This document shows, piece by piece, positions 9,318-17,595 of a DNA stretch of 55,170 bases. The stretch comes from Pseudomonadota bacterium (lineage in GTDB: Bacteria > Pseudomonadota > Alphaproteobacteria > Rhodospirillales > Magnetospirillaceae). Under the pieces are notes generated by a model. It had not been told where the DNA came from and did not search any database. It worked only from the letters and a program-made list of their open reading frames with translations. Where the stretch lies: positions 1-55,170 of the forward strand of contig JAJZVW010000021.1 of the NCBI GenBank assembly GCA_021847015.1. Direction: 5' to 3'. Positions within the stretch are counted from its first letter, which is position 1; the number at the start of each line of letters is the position of its first letter. Made by a program: the position numbers and the translations under genes.

Positions 9318-9803
9318 CTAGTGGGTCTTGACCTCGATGCGCCGACCCGCCCGCTGGGCTTCCGCCGTCTTGGGCAGCATGATGCTGAGCACGCCGTTCT
9401 TGAGTTCGGCCTCGATATGCTCGGCATCCACGCCCGAAGGAAGATCGAAGCTGCGGGCGAAGGCTTCGTGGCGCCGTTCGCAGAGGACGTATTCCTCCGC
9501 CTCCTCCTTTTCCTCTTCCTCGACCTTGCAGCGCACCATCAGGCTGCCGTCGGACAGGGCGATCTCGATGTTGTCCTTCTCCATGCCGGGGACATCGAGG
9601 TCGATCTCGTAGGAATCGTCCTTCTCGATGAAATCGGCGGCGGGCCCCATGCCGCGCATGATGCCCATACCCCGCCATGGCGACCAGGACACGAAATCCT
9701 CGAACAGGCGGTCGATCTCGTCGCGCAATCCGGACAGCGGACCTCCCATACGGACCGTGGGAGCCGCTTCCCGCTTCACCGTCATCGGCTGTCTCTCGGC
9801 CAT
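9318..9803 (-). CDS. Hsp20/alpha-crystallin small heat shock protein
   Basis: A 161-residue chaperone. The alpha-crystallin domain runs from DDSYEIDLDVPGMEKDNIEI (about residue 62) to the C-terminal strand with NGVLSIMLPK. A longer acidic EEEEKEEAEEY loop sits in the middle. It should bind unfolding proteins in the cytosol as an oligomer. The start at 9803 has an ideal AAGGAGG 5 nt upstream. A second, equally good AAGGAGG precedes an in-frame TTG at 9869, which would add 22 Arg-rich residues. Confidence 0.92.
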   Translation of the reverse strand: MAERQPMTVKREAAPTVRMGGPLSGLRDEIDRLFEDFVSWSPWRGMGIMRGMGPAADFIEKDDSYEIDLDVPGMEKDNIEIALSDGSLMVRCKVEEEEKEEAEEYVLCERRHEAFARSFDLPSGVDAEHIEAELKNGVLSIMLPKTAEAQRAGRRIEVKTH

Positions 9804-9929
9804 GGCAACCTCCTTGGCACTCGTTCCTCTACCGCGTTGACGCCGTCGCATTCGCTGCCTATCGGGCAAAGCAACCTCCTTGATGCCGACCCACGCGGGC
9901 CATGATGCCGGACGGCGGGGAGGCTTCCC

Positions 9930-10634
9930 TTAACTTGGATCAGGCTTACCCCTTGCGTCGCCGCCCTCGACCACCTTGCGCGGAACCGGCGCCGGCGCAT
10001 GAGCGGCGTGGCGGAGGATGTCGGCGACCTCCTCGTCGGCCAATTGGTGGAACTCGTCGTAGAAGGCCCCGACCGCCTGGAACCAGCTCGGCGCCGCCAG
10101 GCACACGACCTCGTCGGCTTCGGACCGCAGGCTTTCCAGGGAATCGGCCGCGGCGACGGGGACCGCCATCACCAGGCGGCGCGGCTGCCGTTTGCGCACG
10201 GCCCCGAGCGCCGCCCGCATGGTCCCGCCGGTGGCGATGCCGTCGTCGACGACGATGGCGGTGCGCCCGGCAAGCGCGATGGGCTCGCGCCCGCCCAGCC
10301 ACAGCGCGCGCCGCCGTTCGATCTCGGCGAGCTGGTGGCGCTTCTGCTCCTCGATATACTGGGGCGGTATGCCAAGAAAGCCGATGGCCGCCTGGTCGAG
10401 CACCACCACCGGGTCCGGGCCGTCGCTGATGGCGCCGATCCCGTATTCCTCGTAACCGGGCGCACCGATCTTGCGGACCAGCACGAGATCCAGCGGGGCG
10501 TCCAGCGCCTTCGCCACCTCGAACGCCACCGGCACCCCGCCACGGGGCAGGGCCAGGACGACCGGATCGGCATCCTTCAGATGGGCCAGGCGCTCGGCCA
10601 GCTTCCCGCCGGCGGCGGTACGGTCCCTGAACAT
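9930..10634 (-). CDS. Phosphoribosyltransferase family protein
   Basis: A 234-residue PRTase-fold protein. The PRPP-binding signature VVDDGIATGGTM is near residue 125, and the N-terminal LALPRGGVPVAFEVAKALD is typical of this uncharacterised group, in which the domain is often fused or adjacent to a dienelactone-hydrolase-like protein. That partner is found here divergently at 10764. The enzymatic substrate is unknown; a purine-salvage role is not supported. The start at 10634 is preceded by AAAGGA. Confidence 0.82.
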   Translation of the reverse strand: MFRDRTAAGGKLAERLAHLKDADPVVLALPRGGVPVAFEVAKALDAPLDLVLVRKIGAPGYEEYGIGAISDGPDPVVVLDQAAIGFLGIPPQYIEEQKRHQLAEIERRRALWLGGREPIALAGRTAIVVDDGIATGGTMRAALGAVRKRQPRRLVMAVPVAAADSLESLRSEADEVVCLAAPSWFQAVGAFYDEFHQLADEEVADILRHAAHAPAPVPRKVVEGGDARGKPDPS

Positions 10635-10763
10635 GCGAATCGTCCTTTGCGCTGCGCCCGCTTTCCCATAGCCGGCGCCGCCGGTGCCCTCATTAACCTG
10701 CGTTAGTGCCGCCCCGCGTCCAACGCCGACAATGGCAGCCGAAAAGACGCGAGCGAGGCGCAC

Positions 10764-11399
10764 ATGACCCCCGGACACCACGAATTCCTCATCGGCCCGC
10801 TCGGGCTGCGGGGGACCTTGCGGCTGCCGATGCGGCCGCGGGGACTGGTCGTGTTCGCCCACGGCAGCGGCAGCAGCCGGTTCAGTCCCCGCAACGTCCA
10901 TGTCGCCGAAATCCTGGGCGGCCACCGGCTGGCCACCCTTCTGTTCGACCTGCTGACACCCGAGGAAGCGGCATCCCGCGCCAACGTCTTCGACATCCCC
11001 CTGCTGGCCGAACGCCTGGCCCAGGCGGTGGCGCGGGTGGACGAGGAGGACAGCCTGAAACCGCTTCCGCTCGGACTGTTCGGCGCCAGCACCGGGGCCG
11101 CGGCCGCCCTGGTCGCCTCCACCCGCTTGGGCGCCCGCGTCGCCTGCGTGGTCTCCCGCGGCGGCCGGCCCGACCTCGCGGGCGAGGCCCTTCCCCTCGT
11201 CACGGCGCCGACCCTGCTGATCGTCGGCTCCCACGATTTCGACGTCCTCGAACTCAACCGGCGGGCCATGCGCCATCTCGGCGGGCCGTCCAGCCTGGAG
11301 ATCGTGCCCGGAGCGAGCCACCTGTTCGAGGAGGCCGGCACCCTCGACGTGGCGGCCGCCCACGCCGCCGCCTGGTTCGTGAAATGGATGGGGGGCTGA
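10764..11399 (+). CDS. Alpha/beta hydrolase of the dienelactone hydrolase type
   Basis: A 211-residue alpha/beta hydrolase. Seen are the oxyanion segment VFAHGSGSSRFSPRN (about 31-45), the nucleophile elbow GLFGASTGAAAAL (Ser near 112), an acidic residue in VGSHDFDV, and the histidine in GASHLFEE. The catalytic triad is thus complete. It is divergent from the phosphoribosyltransferase gene across a 129-bp spacer, matching the frequent pairing or fusion of these two families. The natural substrate is not known. The ATG follows GCGAGGCGCAC, a moderate ribosome site. Confidence 0.82.
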   Translation: MTPGHHEFLIGPLGLRGTLRLPMRPRGLVVFAHGSGSSRFSPRNVHVAEILGGHRLATLLFDLLTPEEAASRANVFDIPLLAERLAQAVARVDEEDSLKPLPLGLFGASTGAAAALVASTRLGARVACVVSRGGRPDLAGEALPLVTAPTLLIVGSHDFDVLELNRRAMRHLGGPSSLEIVPGASHLFEEAGTLDVAAAHAAAWFVKWMGG

Positions 11400-11504
11400 T
11401 GACCCTTCTCCAATGCCCCCGCCATTTTCCCGGGCGGCCCGCTTTTCGCGCCCTTCGCCGGGCGCCACGTCCTTTTGGGCAGAGCCTGAGGCGGGGAGGA
11501 ACCA

Positions 11505-11873
11505 TTGAAACGCATTCTCATCGCCACCATCGCGGCGCCCGTGCTGGCGGCCGTCGTCGCCCCCGCCATGGCCGAAGCCCATGCCGTCCTGGTGTCGTCC
11601 CGCCCCGCCAACGGCGCCACGGTGACCGCCGGCGCCGAGGACATCGAACTGCGGTTCGATAGCCGCATTGACGCCCGCCGCTCGCGCCTGCGGCTGCGGT
11701 TTCCGGACGGCCGGGAAGTGGTCCTCAAGCCCGCTGCGGCGAGCACCCCAGCGATCATGACGGCCCATGTGGGCGACCTCGGCCCCGGCGCCTACACGCT
11801 CGACTACCAGGTCCTGGCCATCGACGGCCACATCACGCGCGGCGCTATCGGGTTCACGGTGACGAAGCGATGA
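11505..11873 (+). CDS. copC: CopC-domain periplasmic copper-resistance protein (TTG start)
   Basis: A 122-residue protein with a signal peptide (hydrophobic stretch after MKRI, likely cleavage after AMAEA) and a CopC beta-sandwich. The mature protein starts at HAVLVSSRPANGA, whose histidine is the usual copper ligand; the second conserved element is DGHITRGAIGF near the C-terminus. It binds Cu(II) in the periplasm. The only sensible start is TTG 11505, placed 4 nt after GGGGAGGA. It is followed after 7 bp by the CopD-like gene, with which it should form an uptake or delivery pair. Confidence 0.85.
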   Translation: MKRILIATIAAPVLAAVVAPAMAEAHAVLVSSRPANGATVTAGAEDIELRFDSRIDARRSRLRLRFPDGREVVLKPAAASTPAIMTAHVGDLGPGAYTLDYQVLAIDGHITRGAIGFTVTKR

Positions 11874-11880
11874 GCCGGCC

Positions 11881-13392
11881 ATGCTCGTCGCCCTGCTGGA
11901 CACCGTCGCCACCATCTTCGACGCCCTGCTTCTGTGCGCCCAGGCCGCGCTGATCGGCGGCGCCGTCTTCGTGCTGCTGGCGGCCCGCCCGCTGGGAACC
12001 GAGCCGCTGTTGCGCCGCTCCCTCGCATGGGTCCAATTGTCGGCGGGAGCCGTGATCGTGGCGGAAGCCCTGTCGGCGGCCTCGCCGCTGGCCGACCTGG
12101 TGGGCGACATGGGATTGGGCCTCGGCGAAGCCTTGAGCGCACCCTTCGCGATGTGGCACGGGCTGGGGGCCCTGTCCGCCCTGGCGGCCGGCGTGCTGAC
12201 CCGCACGCCGCTGGCGCGGCGCCGGCCCGCAATTCTCCTGCCGCCGCTGGTGGCGCTGGTGATCACCGGGGTGATGACCAGCCACGCCGTATCGCGCATC
12301 GACGGCCGCGCGGCCCTGAGCCTGGCCTATTTCGTCCACGTGACCGCGGCTTCGGTTTGGATCGGGGGCATCCCCTATCTGCTGATGGCGATCCGCACCC
12401 TGGCCGGCACGCCCGCGTGCAGGCGCATCGTGCGGCGCTTTTCGGCGGTCGCCGCGCCCTCGGTCGCCGTGCTCCTGCTTTCGGCCGCCTGGCTGGCCCG
12501 CGTCAACGTCGGCTCGGTGGCCGCGCTGATCGGCAGCCAATACGGCGCGCTGGTGCTGGCCAAGATCGGCTTCCTGGGCTGCCTCCTGCTGCTGGGGCTG
12601 GGCAACCTCCGCGCCGGCCGACGCATCGAACGCGACGGCGCCAAGGCGCTGCGGCGCATCGGCGGCTTCGCCGAGACCGAACTGGCCGTCGCCGCCGTGG
12701 TGCTGGTGGCGGCCGCCTCCCTGACCGCGCAGCCGCCGCCGGTGGACACGCCCGGCGACCTCGTCTCCGCGGCCCAATTGTGGGGGCGGATCGAGCCCCG
12801 GTGGCCCATGCTGTGGGACCCGCCCATGGTGACGTCCGCCGCTTGGTCGACCGTCAACCACAACGTTTCGGGCGTGCTGGTGCTGATCATAGGGCTGCTG
12901 GCGCTGTCCCATCGCGCCGGCTGGGCTCCGGCGCGCCATTGGCCGCTGCTGCTGGCGGGTTTCGCCGGCATCGCCCTGCGATCGGACACCGATTGCTGGC
13001 CTTGGGGACCCTGCGGCTTCTTCGGCTGCGGGGGCGGCGATCCGGAAGTCATCCAGCACCGCCTGCTGACCCTCATTCCCGTCGGCTTCGGAATCATGGA
13101 ATGGACGCTGCGGACCGGGCGCTGGAAACGGCCGGGCATGACCTACGCGTTTCCCCTGTTCTGCACGGCGGGGGCCGCGCTCCTGCTCACCCACAGCCAC
13201 AACATCAGCGACATCCGCCAGCTCTATCTGGTCGAATTCTCCCATGTCGGCATGGCCTTCTTCGGCGCGCTGGCGGGAGCGGGCCGATGGCTGGAGCTGC
13301 GCGGCGACGCGGTCGCGCGGCGCTGGGCCGGCTGGTTCTGGCCGCTATGCTTCATTCTTGTCGGCCTTATTCTTGCCGATTACCGGGAATGA
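11881..13392 (+). CDS. copD: CopD-like copper transport membrane protein with long C-terminal membrane region
   Basis: A 503-residue polytopic protein. The first ~290 residues match a CopD domain: SLAYFVHVTAASVWIGGIPY holds the conserved histidine and tryptophan, and there are repeated hydrophobic helices. The last ~200 residues add further membrane helices and a cysteine-rich loop (CWPWGPCGFFGCGGG), more than a usual 300-residue CopD. It probably acts with CopC in copper transfer across the inner membrane, perhaps for cuproenzymes such as oxidases; that is inference. It starts 7 bp after copC with no strong ribosome site, so coupling is likely. Confidence 0.8.
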   Translation: MLVALLDTVATIFDALLLCAQAALIGGAVFVLLAARPLGTEPLLRRSLAWVQLSAGAVIVAEALSAASPLADLVGDMGLGLGEALSAPFAMWHGLGALSALAAGVLTRTPLARRRPAILLPPLVALVITGVMTSHAVSRIDGRAALSLAYFVHVTAASVWIGGIPYLLMAIRTLAGTPACRRIVRRFSAVAAPSVAVLLLSAAWLARVNVGSVAALIGSQYGALVLAKIGFLGCLLLLGLGNLRAGRRIERDGAKALRRIGGFAETELAVAAVVLVAAASLTAQPPPVDTPGDLVSAAQLWGRIEPRWPMLWDPPMVTSAAWSTVNHNVSGVLVLIIGLLALSHRAGWAPARHWPLLLAGFAGIALRSDTDCWPWGPCGFFGCGGGDPEVIQHRLLTLIPVGFGIMEWTLRTGRWKRPGMTYAFPLFCTAGAALLLTHSHNISDIRQLYLVEFSHVGMAFFGALAGAGRWLELRGDAVARRWAGWFWPLCFILVGLILADYRE

Positions 13393-13485
13393 CGCGGGAT
13401 TCCTTGGGCGGCCGCGGGCCGGCCGGATTTGCCTGCACGGCCATATTATCGTATCGTGCCTGTGATCGAAGGGGCCAAGACGACG

Positions 13486-15492
13486 ATGACTTGCCTAGCG
13501 GACCGCGTTCGCGCGGCCTTTGCCGCCGTGATTGCCACCCAGGCCGGCTTGACGGCCCTGGCGGTGAGTTTCGCCGACGGCGAAGCGCGCCTGTGGGCGG
13601 GGGCGGTCGGGCTGGCCGCCGTGGTCCTGTCGCTGGTCCTGGCCTCCGGTTTGGCCGGCCGGTTGCGCCGGGACGCCAAGGCCGCGGCCGCGGCCGTCCG
13701 CGACCTGGCCGAAGGACACCTGGATACGCCCTTGCCCGATCTTCCGCCTAGCCACGAACTGGCGCCGCTGCTGGCGGCGGCCGAGCGGCTGCGGCCGATG
13801 CTGGCGGACGGGACCCGTTGCGCGGGTGCGCTGTCGTCCGCCGCCCGGCCGTGGCTGATGGTGGATGCCAAGGGGCTGCGCCAGGCCAACGACGCGGCGC
13901 GCAAGGCCCTGGGCGCCGAGGTCGAGACTGCGGCGGCATCCCTGGCGGAAGGACCCGCCGCCGGCCGGCTGGAGATCGCGGGCCGGCTGTTCACGGTGGA
14001 TTCCGCGCCGCTCGCGGGCTCCGACGGCGCGTCGCTGGGCCATGCTTTCGAATTGACCGATGTGACGGGCGAGACGTCGCTGGCGGCGGAACTGGATCGC
14101 GTCCTGGCCGGCGCCGCCAAGGGCAACCTGTCTTTGCGCGTGGATTCCGGCCGATACCAGGGGACCCCGCACGCCATGGCGGAAGCGGTCAACCGCCTGC
14201 TGGATTCCATCGGTGCGCTGATGGACGGCTTCGCCGCCGAGTTGGAGGGCTTGGCCACCGGCGACCTCTCGCGCCGGATCGACGGTGCCTACGAGGGCGT
14301 CTTCGACAAGCTCAAGGCCGATTTCAACGGCACGGTCATCAAGCTCGCCACCATCCTCGGCCGCATCGAGGCCGCCGCCCATGCCGTGGGCGCCATTTCG
14401 GGCGAAGTGGCGGCGGCCGGCGCCGACCTGTCCAGCCGCACCGAAAAGCACGCCGCCAGCCTTGAGGAGGCGGCAGCCGCCCTTGAGGAACTGACCGCCA
14501 CCGTACGCCAGAACACCACCAACGCCCAGCAAGCCAACGTCCTGGCGGGCCTTGCCCGCGATACGTCCTCGGGCGGAGCGAAGGTGGTGGGCGAAGCGGT
14601 GGTCGCCATGGACCGCATCGAAAATTCGTCCGGCCGCATCGAAGGCATCGTCGGCATGACCGAGGAGATCGCCTTCCAGATCAACCTGCTGGCGCTGAAC
14701 GCCGCGGTCGAGGCGGCCCGCGCCGGCGACGCCGGCAAGGGCTTCGCCGTGGTGGCCCAGGAAATCCGCAATCTGGCCCAGCGCTCCTCGGCCGCCGCCA
14801 AGGACATCAAAGGCCTGATCGCCGAAAGCGGCCGCGAGGTGGTGACCGGCGTCGCGCTGGTCAAGGACGCCGGCCGGGCGCTGGACCAGATCGCCGGATC
14901 GGTCAATCAGCTGGCCGCCATCGTCGCCGAGATCGCCGCCGCGACCGCCGAACAATCCATCGGCGTCGATCAGGTCGGCCGCACGGTGGCGGAAATCGAC
15001 GAGGCGACCCAGCACCACGCCGCCCTGGCGGAGGAAAGCGCGGCCACGGCCCATTCGCTGGAGGAGCAGGCGCACGAGTTGGAGGAGCAACTGGCGTTCT
15101 TCCTTCTCGACAAGAACGCCGCCCAGGGGGCCACCCGCCATGCCGCGCTGGTGCTGGGCACCAAGATCGACCACGAGGTATTCCGCCAGAACATCCACGA
15201 CGCCGTGGAGGGGCGGAGCACCCTGACCGCCGACCGCCTCGCGGACCATCACCATTGCCGGCTCGGCAAGTGGTACGACGGGGTGGACGACAACGCCGTC
15301 CGGTCCAGCCCGTGGTACGGGGCGCTGGCCGCCCCCCACCAGAAGGTCCACGACGCCGGCAAGCGCGCGCTGACCTGCCACGCCCACGGCGACGCCGCCG
15401 GCCGCAACATGGCGCTGGACGAGCTTGGACGCGCGTCCGAGGAGGTTCTGTCGGTGCTCGACAATCTGGCCCGGGACATTCGCGGAGCGTGA
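13486..15492 (+). CDS. Methyl-accepting chemotaxis protein with C-terminal CZB domain
   Basis: A 668-residue chemoreceptor. Two hydrophobic segments lie in the first ~60 residues with no large periplasmic domain between them. A PAS-like region and HAMP-like repeats (GLATGDLSRRIDGAYEGVFD) follow, then the signalling hairpin FQINLLALNAAVEAARAGDA near residue 400. The C-terminus is a CZB domain: the ligands are seen in [24 protein letters not shown] and HQKVHDAGK (three His and one Cys), which bind zinc and can sense hypochlorous acid or zinc. ATG 13486 is preferred over an upstream in-frame ATG because GAAGGGG lies upstream. It is a single gene with no che genes nearby. Confidence 0.88.
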   Translation: MTCLADRVRAAFAAVIATQAGLTALAVSFADGEARLWAGAVGLAAVVLSLVLASGLAGRLRRDAKAAAAAVRDLAEGHLDTPLPDLPPSHELAPLLAAAERLRPMLADGTRCAGALSSAARPWLMVDAKGLRQANDAARKALGAEVETAAASLAEGPAAGRLEIAGRLFTVDSAPLAGSDGASLGHAFELTDVTGETSLAAELDRVLAGAAKGNLSLRVDSGRYQGTPHAMAEAVNRLLDSIGALMDGFAAELEGLATGDLSRRIDGAYEGVFDKLKADFNGTVIKLATILGRIEAAAHAVGAISGEVAAAGADLSSRTEKHAASLEEAAAALEELTATVRQNTTNAQQANVLAGLARDTSSGGAKVVGEAVVAMDRIENSSGRIEGIVGMTEEIAFQINLLALNAAVEAARAGDAGKGFAVVAQEIRNLAQRSSAAAKDIKGLIAESGREVVTGVALVKDAGRALDQIAGSVNQLAAIVAEIAAATAEQSIGVDQVGRTVAEIDEATQHHAALAEESAATAHSLEEQAHELEEQLAFFLLDKNAAQGATRHAALVLGTKIDHEVFRQNIHDAVEGRSTLTADRLADHHHCRLGKWYDGVDDNAVRSSPWYGALAAPHQKVHDAGKRALTCHAHGDAAGRNMALDELGRASEEVLSVLDNLARDIRGA

Positions 15493-15523
15493 GAACGACC
15501 ATGAGCGGAGCGTGGGAACAACC

Positions 15524-15997
15524 ATGAGCGGAGAGGTCGCCAAACGCCTCAAGACCCTGGGGCTGGAACTGCCCGTCCCCTCGGCGGCCGTCGCCAATTA
15601 CGTGCCGTGGGTGATCACCGGCTCCCTGGTGTTCGTGTCGGGGCAATTGCCGATGGAGGCGGGCAAACTGGCCGTGTCCGGCCGCCTCGGCGATTCGGTT
15701 TCGGTCGATGATGGTTACCGGGCCGCCCGCCTGTGCGCCCTCAACCTCCTGGCCCAGATCAACGCCGCCGTTGGCGGCGACCTCGGCCGCGTGCGCCGGG
15801 TGGTGCGCCTGACGGGGTTCGTCGCCAGCACGCCCGACTTCGTCGATCAGCCGAAGGTGATGAACGGCGCGTCCGACCTGATGGTGGCGGTTTTGGGCGA
15901 GTCCGGCCGCCACGCCCGCGTCGCGGTCGGAGCCCCCGCCCTGCCGATGAACGCAGCCGTCGAGGTGGACGGCGTGTTCGAGATCGACCCGGCGTAG
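15524..15997 (+). CDS. RidA/YjgF family protein
   Basis: A 157-residue protein of the RidA superfamily, with the longer N-terminal region typical of the YjgF-like YER057c group. Characteristic are VFVSGQLPMEAGKL and GFVASTPDFVDQPKVMNGAS. The conserved arginine of true imine deaminases (in a C-x-R-x-x-V-x-V segment) is represented here by HARVAVGAPALPMNAAVEVD. It probably hydrolyses reactive enamine/imine intermediates in the cytosol. Its start region is duplicated: a 23-bp direct repeat at 15486-15531 carries two copies of ACCATGAGCGGAG; the second ATG is used here. Confidence 0.85.
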   Translation: MSGEVAKRLKTLGLELPVPSAAVANYVPWVITGSLVFVSGQLPMEAGKLAVSGRLGDSVSVDDGYRAARLCALNLLAQINAAVGGDLGRVRRVVRLTGFVASTPDFVDQPKVMNGASDLMVAVLGESGRHARVAVGAPALPMNAAVEVDGVFEIDPA

Positions 15998-16026
15998 GGC
16001 GGCGGCGGACACCCCCGCCCCCACGC

Positions 16027-16114
16027 CTGTCGTCCCGAGGGAGCGTAAGCGGCGGAGGGATCTTGCGCGCGAGGGTGCCGGAAAGACCCCTCGGCTGCGC
16101 TCGGGGTGACAGGG
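16027..16114 (+). repeat. Palindromic element R2
   Basis: A copy of the dispersed core palindrome: left arm CTGTCGTCCCGAGGGAGCG, inner GGAGGGATC, loop, then the complementary right arm ending CGGGGTGACAG. It lies between ridA (+) and the aarF-like gene (-), back to back with R3. Confidence 0.85.
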
Positions 16115-16121
16115 TCCGCAA

Positions 16122-16206
16122 TTGTCATCCGACCGAGCGTAAGCGACGGAGGGATCGTTCACGCAGGGTGCCGGAAAGACCCCTCGGCCGTCACGGCCGG
16201 GGCCGG
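16122..16206 (+). repeat. Palindromic element R3, overlapping the aarF-like gene end
   Basis: The left arm ATTGTCATCCGACCGAGCG and the inner GGAGGGATCGTTCACGC match the family; the right half (GAAAGACCCCTCGGCCG) runs into the coding frame of the minus-strand AarF-like gene. That gene's stop codon, TGA at 16159-16161 on the minus strand, lies within the element. Confidence 0.8.
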
Positions 16207-17538
16207 GGTCAGCCCCGCCGCCTCCAGCGCGCGGGCCTGGCGGTCGGCCAGGGCGCGGGCGTCGAAACCGGCGACGATATCCTGGAACAGCCGGTGCCAG
16301 TTGACCTCCGCCTTCAGATGCAGGAACACCGAGCCGAGCCCGATGGCGGCGCGGTCCATCAGCACGAATTCCCTGGGCGGCGTGACGCCCCCCACCCGGC
16401 GCAATTCCCCGTGGACCTTGTCCGCCACCTCGCGGCCGTAGACGACGGAATTGGTTTCCTCCAGCGTGCGGGGGCGGTTCTCCATCAGCGGCGCGTAGAT
16501 GAACTCCGCCCAGATGTTGAGCACGTCCACCGCCTCGCGCGTCAGGTTCCGAAACCCCCAGGTCTCGTAGGCGTGGACCGCCAGGGCGCGGTCGCCCCGA
16601 TCCAGGGCGTGATAGAGGTCGATCACCCCCTGCACCAGGGCCGGCGGGAACACCCGGATGCAGCCGAAATCGAGCAGGTTGATGCCGTTGTCGGGGCGGA
16701 CGGTATAATTGCCCAGATGGGGGTCGCCGTGTATGACGCCATAGCCGTAGAACGGCCGGTACCAGGCATGAAACATGTTCAGCGCCAGCCGGTTGCGCAC
16801 CTCGGCCGGGGCGTCCCGGAACGCCAGGATGGGGCGGCCGTTCAGCCACGTCATGGTCAAGAGGCGGCGCGTGGTCAGCTCGGCAACCACCTCGGGCACA
16901 TGGACGCCGGGCTCGGATTCCAGCATCAGGGCGTAAAGCCGCATGTGGCGGGCTTCGCGCTCGTAATCCAGCTCCTCGCGCAGGCGCTCGGCGATCTCCT
17001 CCAGGATGTCGGTGGTGTCGATGGCGCGGTCGTAAGCCCCGTAAAGGCCGAGGATCACCTTGAGCTGCCGCAGGTCGGCCTCGACCACGCTGCCCATGTC
17101 GGGGTATTGCAGCTTGCACGCCAGCCGGCGCCCGTCGAGGCCGACGGCGCGGTGGACCTGCCCCAGGGAAGCGGCGGCGGCCGCCTCGTGCTCGAACTGG
17201 GCGTAGCGGGCCCGCCAATCCTCGCCCAGTTCCGCCGCCATCCGCCGTTTGACGAACGGCCAGCCCATGTGCGGCGCGTTGGCCTGCAACTGGGCCAATT
17301 CGAGGGCGTATTCCTGCGGCAGCGCATCGGGAATGGTGGACAGGATCTGGGCAACCTTCATCAGCGGCCCCTTGAGACCGCCCAACGCCTGCTTCAGTTC
17401 CGCCGCGTGACGTCCCCGGTCGAGCTTGACGCCCAGCACCCGCTCGGCTCCCAGCCGGGCCGCCAGCCCGCCCACCGCCCGCCCCACCTGGGCGTAGCGC
17501 CGTACCCGTCCACCGATGGAACTCCGCTCCTCCGCCAT
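16159..17538 (-). CDS. AarF/ABC1/UbiB atypical kinase family protein
   Basis: A 459-residue protein with the ABC1 hallmarks: KxGQ-like motif LMKVAQILSTIPDALPQEYA (about 59-78), EHEAAAAASLGQVHRA (the alanine-rich loop), the catalytic GVIHGDPHLGNYTV, and the metal-binding LLDFGCIR. Family members support ubiquinone synthesis as ATPases, but this one lacks the long C-terminal membrane helices of E. coli UbiB and resembles the wider AarF group. The final residues after AGLTPAPA are encoded by palindromic element R3, which also supplies the stop, so the C-terminus has probably been replaced or extended by insertion. Confidence 0.85.
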   Translation of the reverse strand: MAEERSSIGGRVRRYAQVGRAVGGLAARLGAERVLGVKLDRGRHAAELKQALGGLKGPLMKVAQILSTIPDALPQEYALELAQLQANAPHMGWPFVKRRMAAELGEDWRARYAQFEHEAAAAASLGQVHRAVGLDGRRLACKLQYPDMGSVVEADLRQLKVILGLYGAYDRAIDTTDILEEIAERLREELDYEREARHMRLYALMLESEPGVHVPEVVAELTTRRLLTMTWLNGRPILAFRDAPAEVRNRLALNMFHAWYRPFYGYGVIHGDPHLGNYTVRPDNGINLLDFGCIRVFPPALVQGVIDLYHALDRGDRALAVHAYETWGFRNLTREAVDVLNIWAEFIYAPLMENRPRTLEETNSVVYGREVADKVHGELRRVGGVTPPREFVLMDRAAIGLGSVFLHLKAEVNWHRLFQDIVAGFDARALADRQARALEAAGLTPAPAVTAEGSFRHPA

Positions 17539-17595
17539 GATCCTCCCGTTTCCCGCCGGTCCCGGGGCCGCTTCGCCCCGGGGATGACACGTGCC

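Noticed and set aside
16021-16206. Simple rho-independent terminators in place of elements R2 and R3
   Set aside because: The hairpins are strong but have no following T-run on either strand, and the sequence recurs at other loci, so they are better described as repeat elements, though they may still stop transcription.
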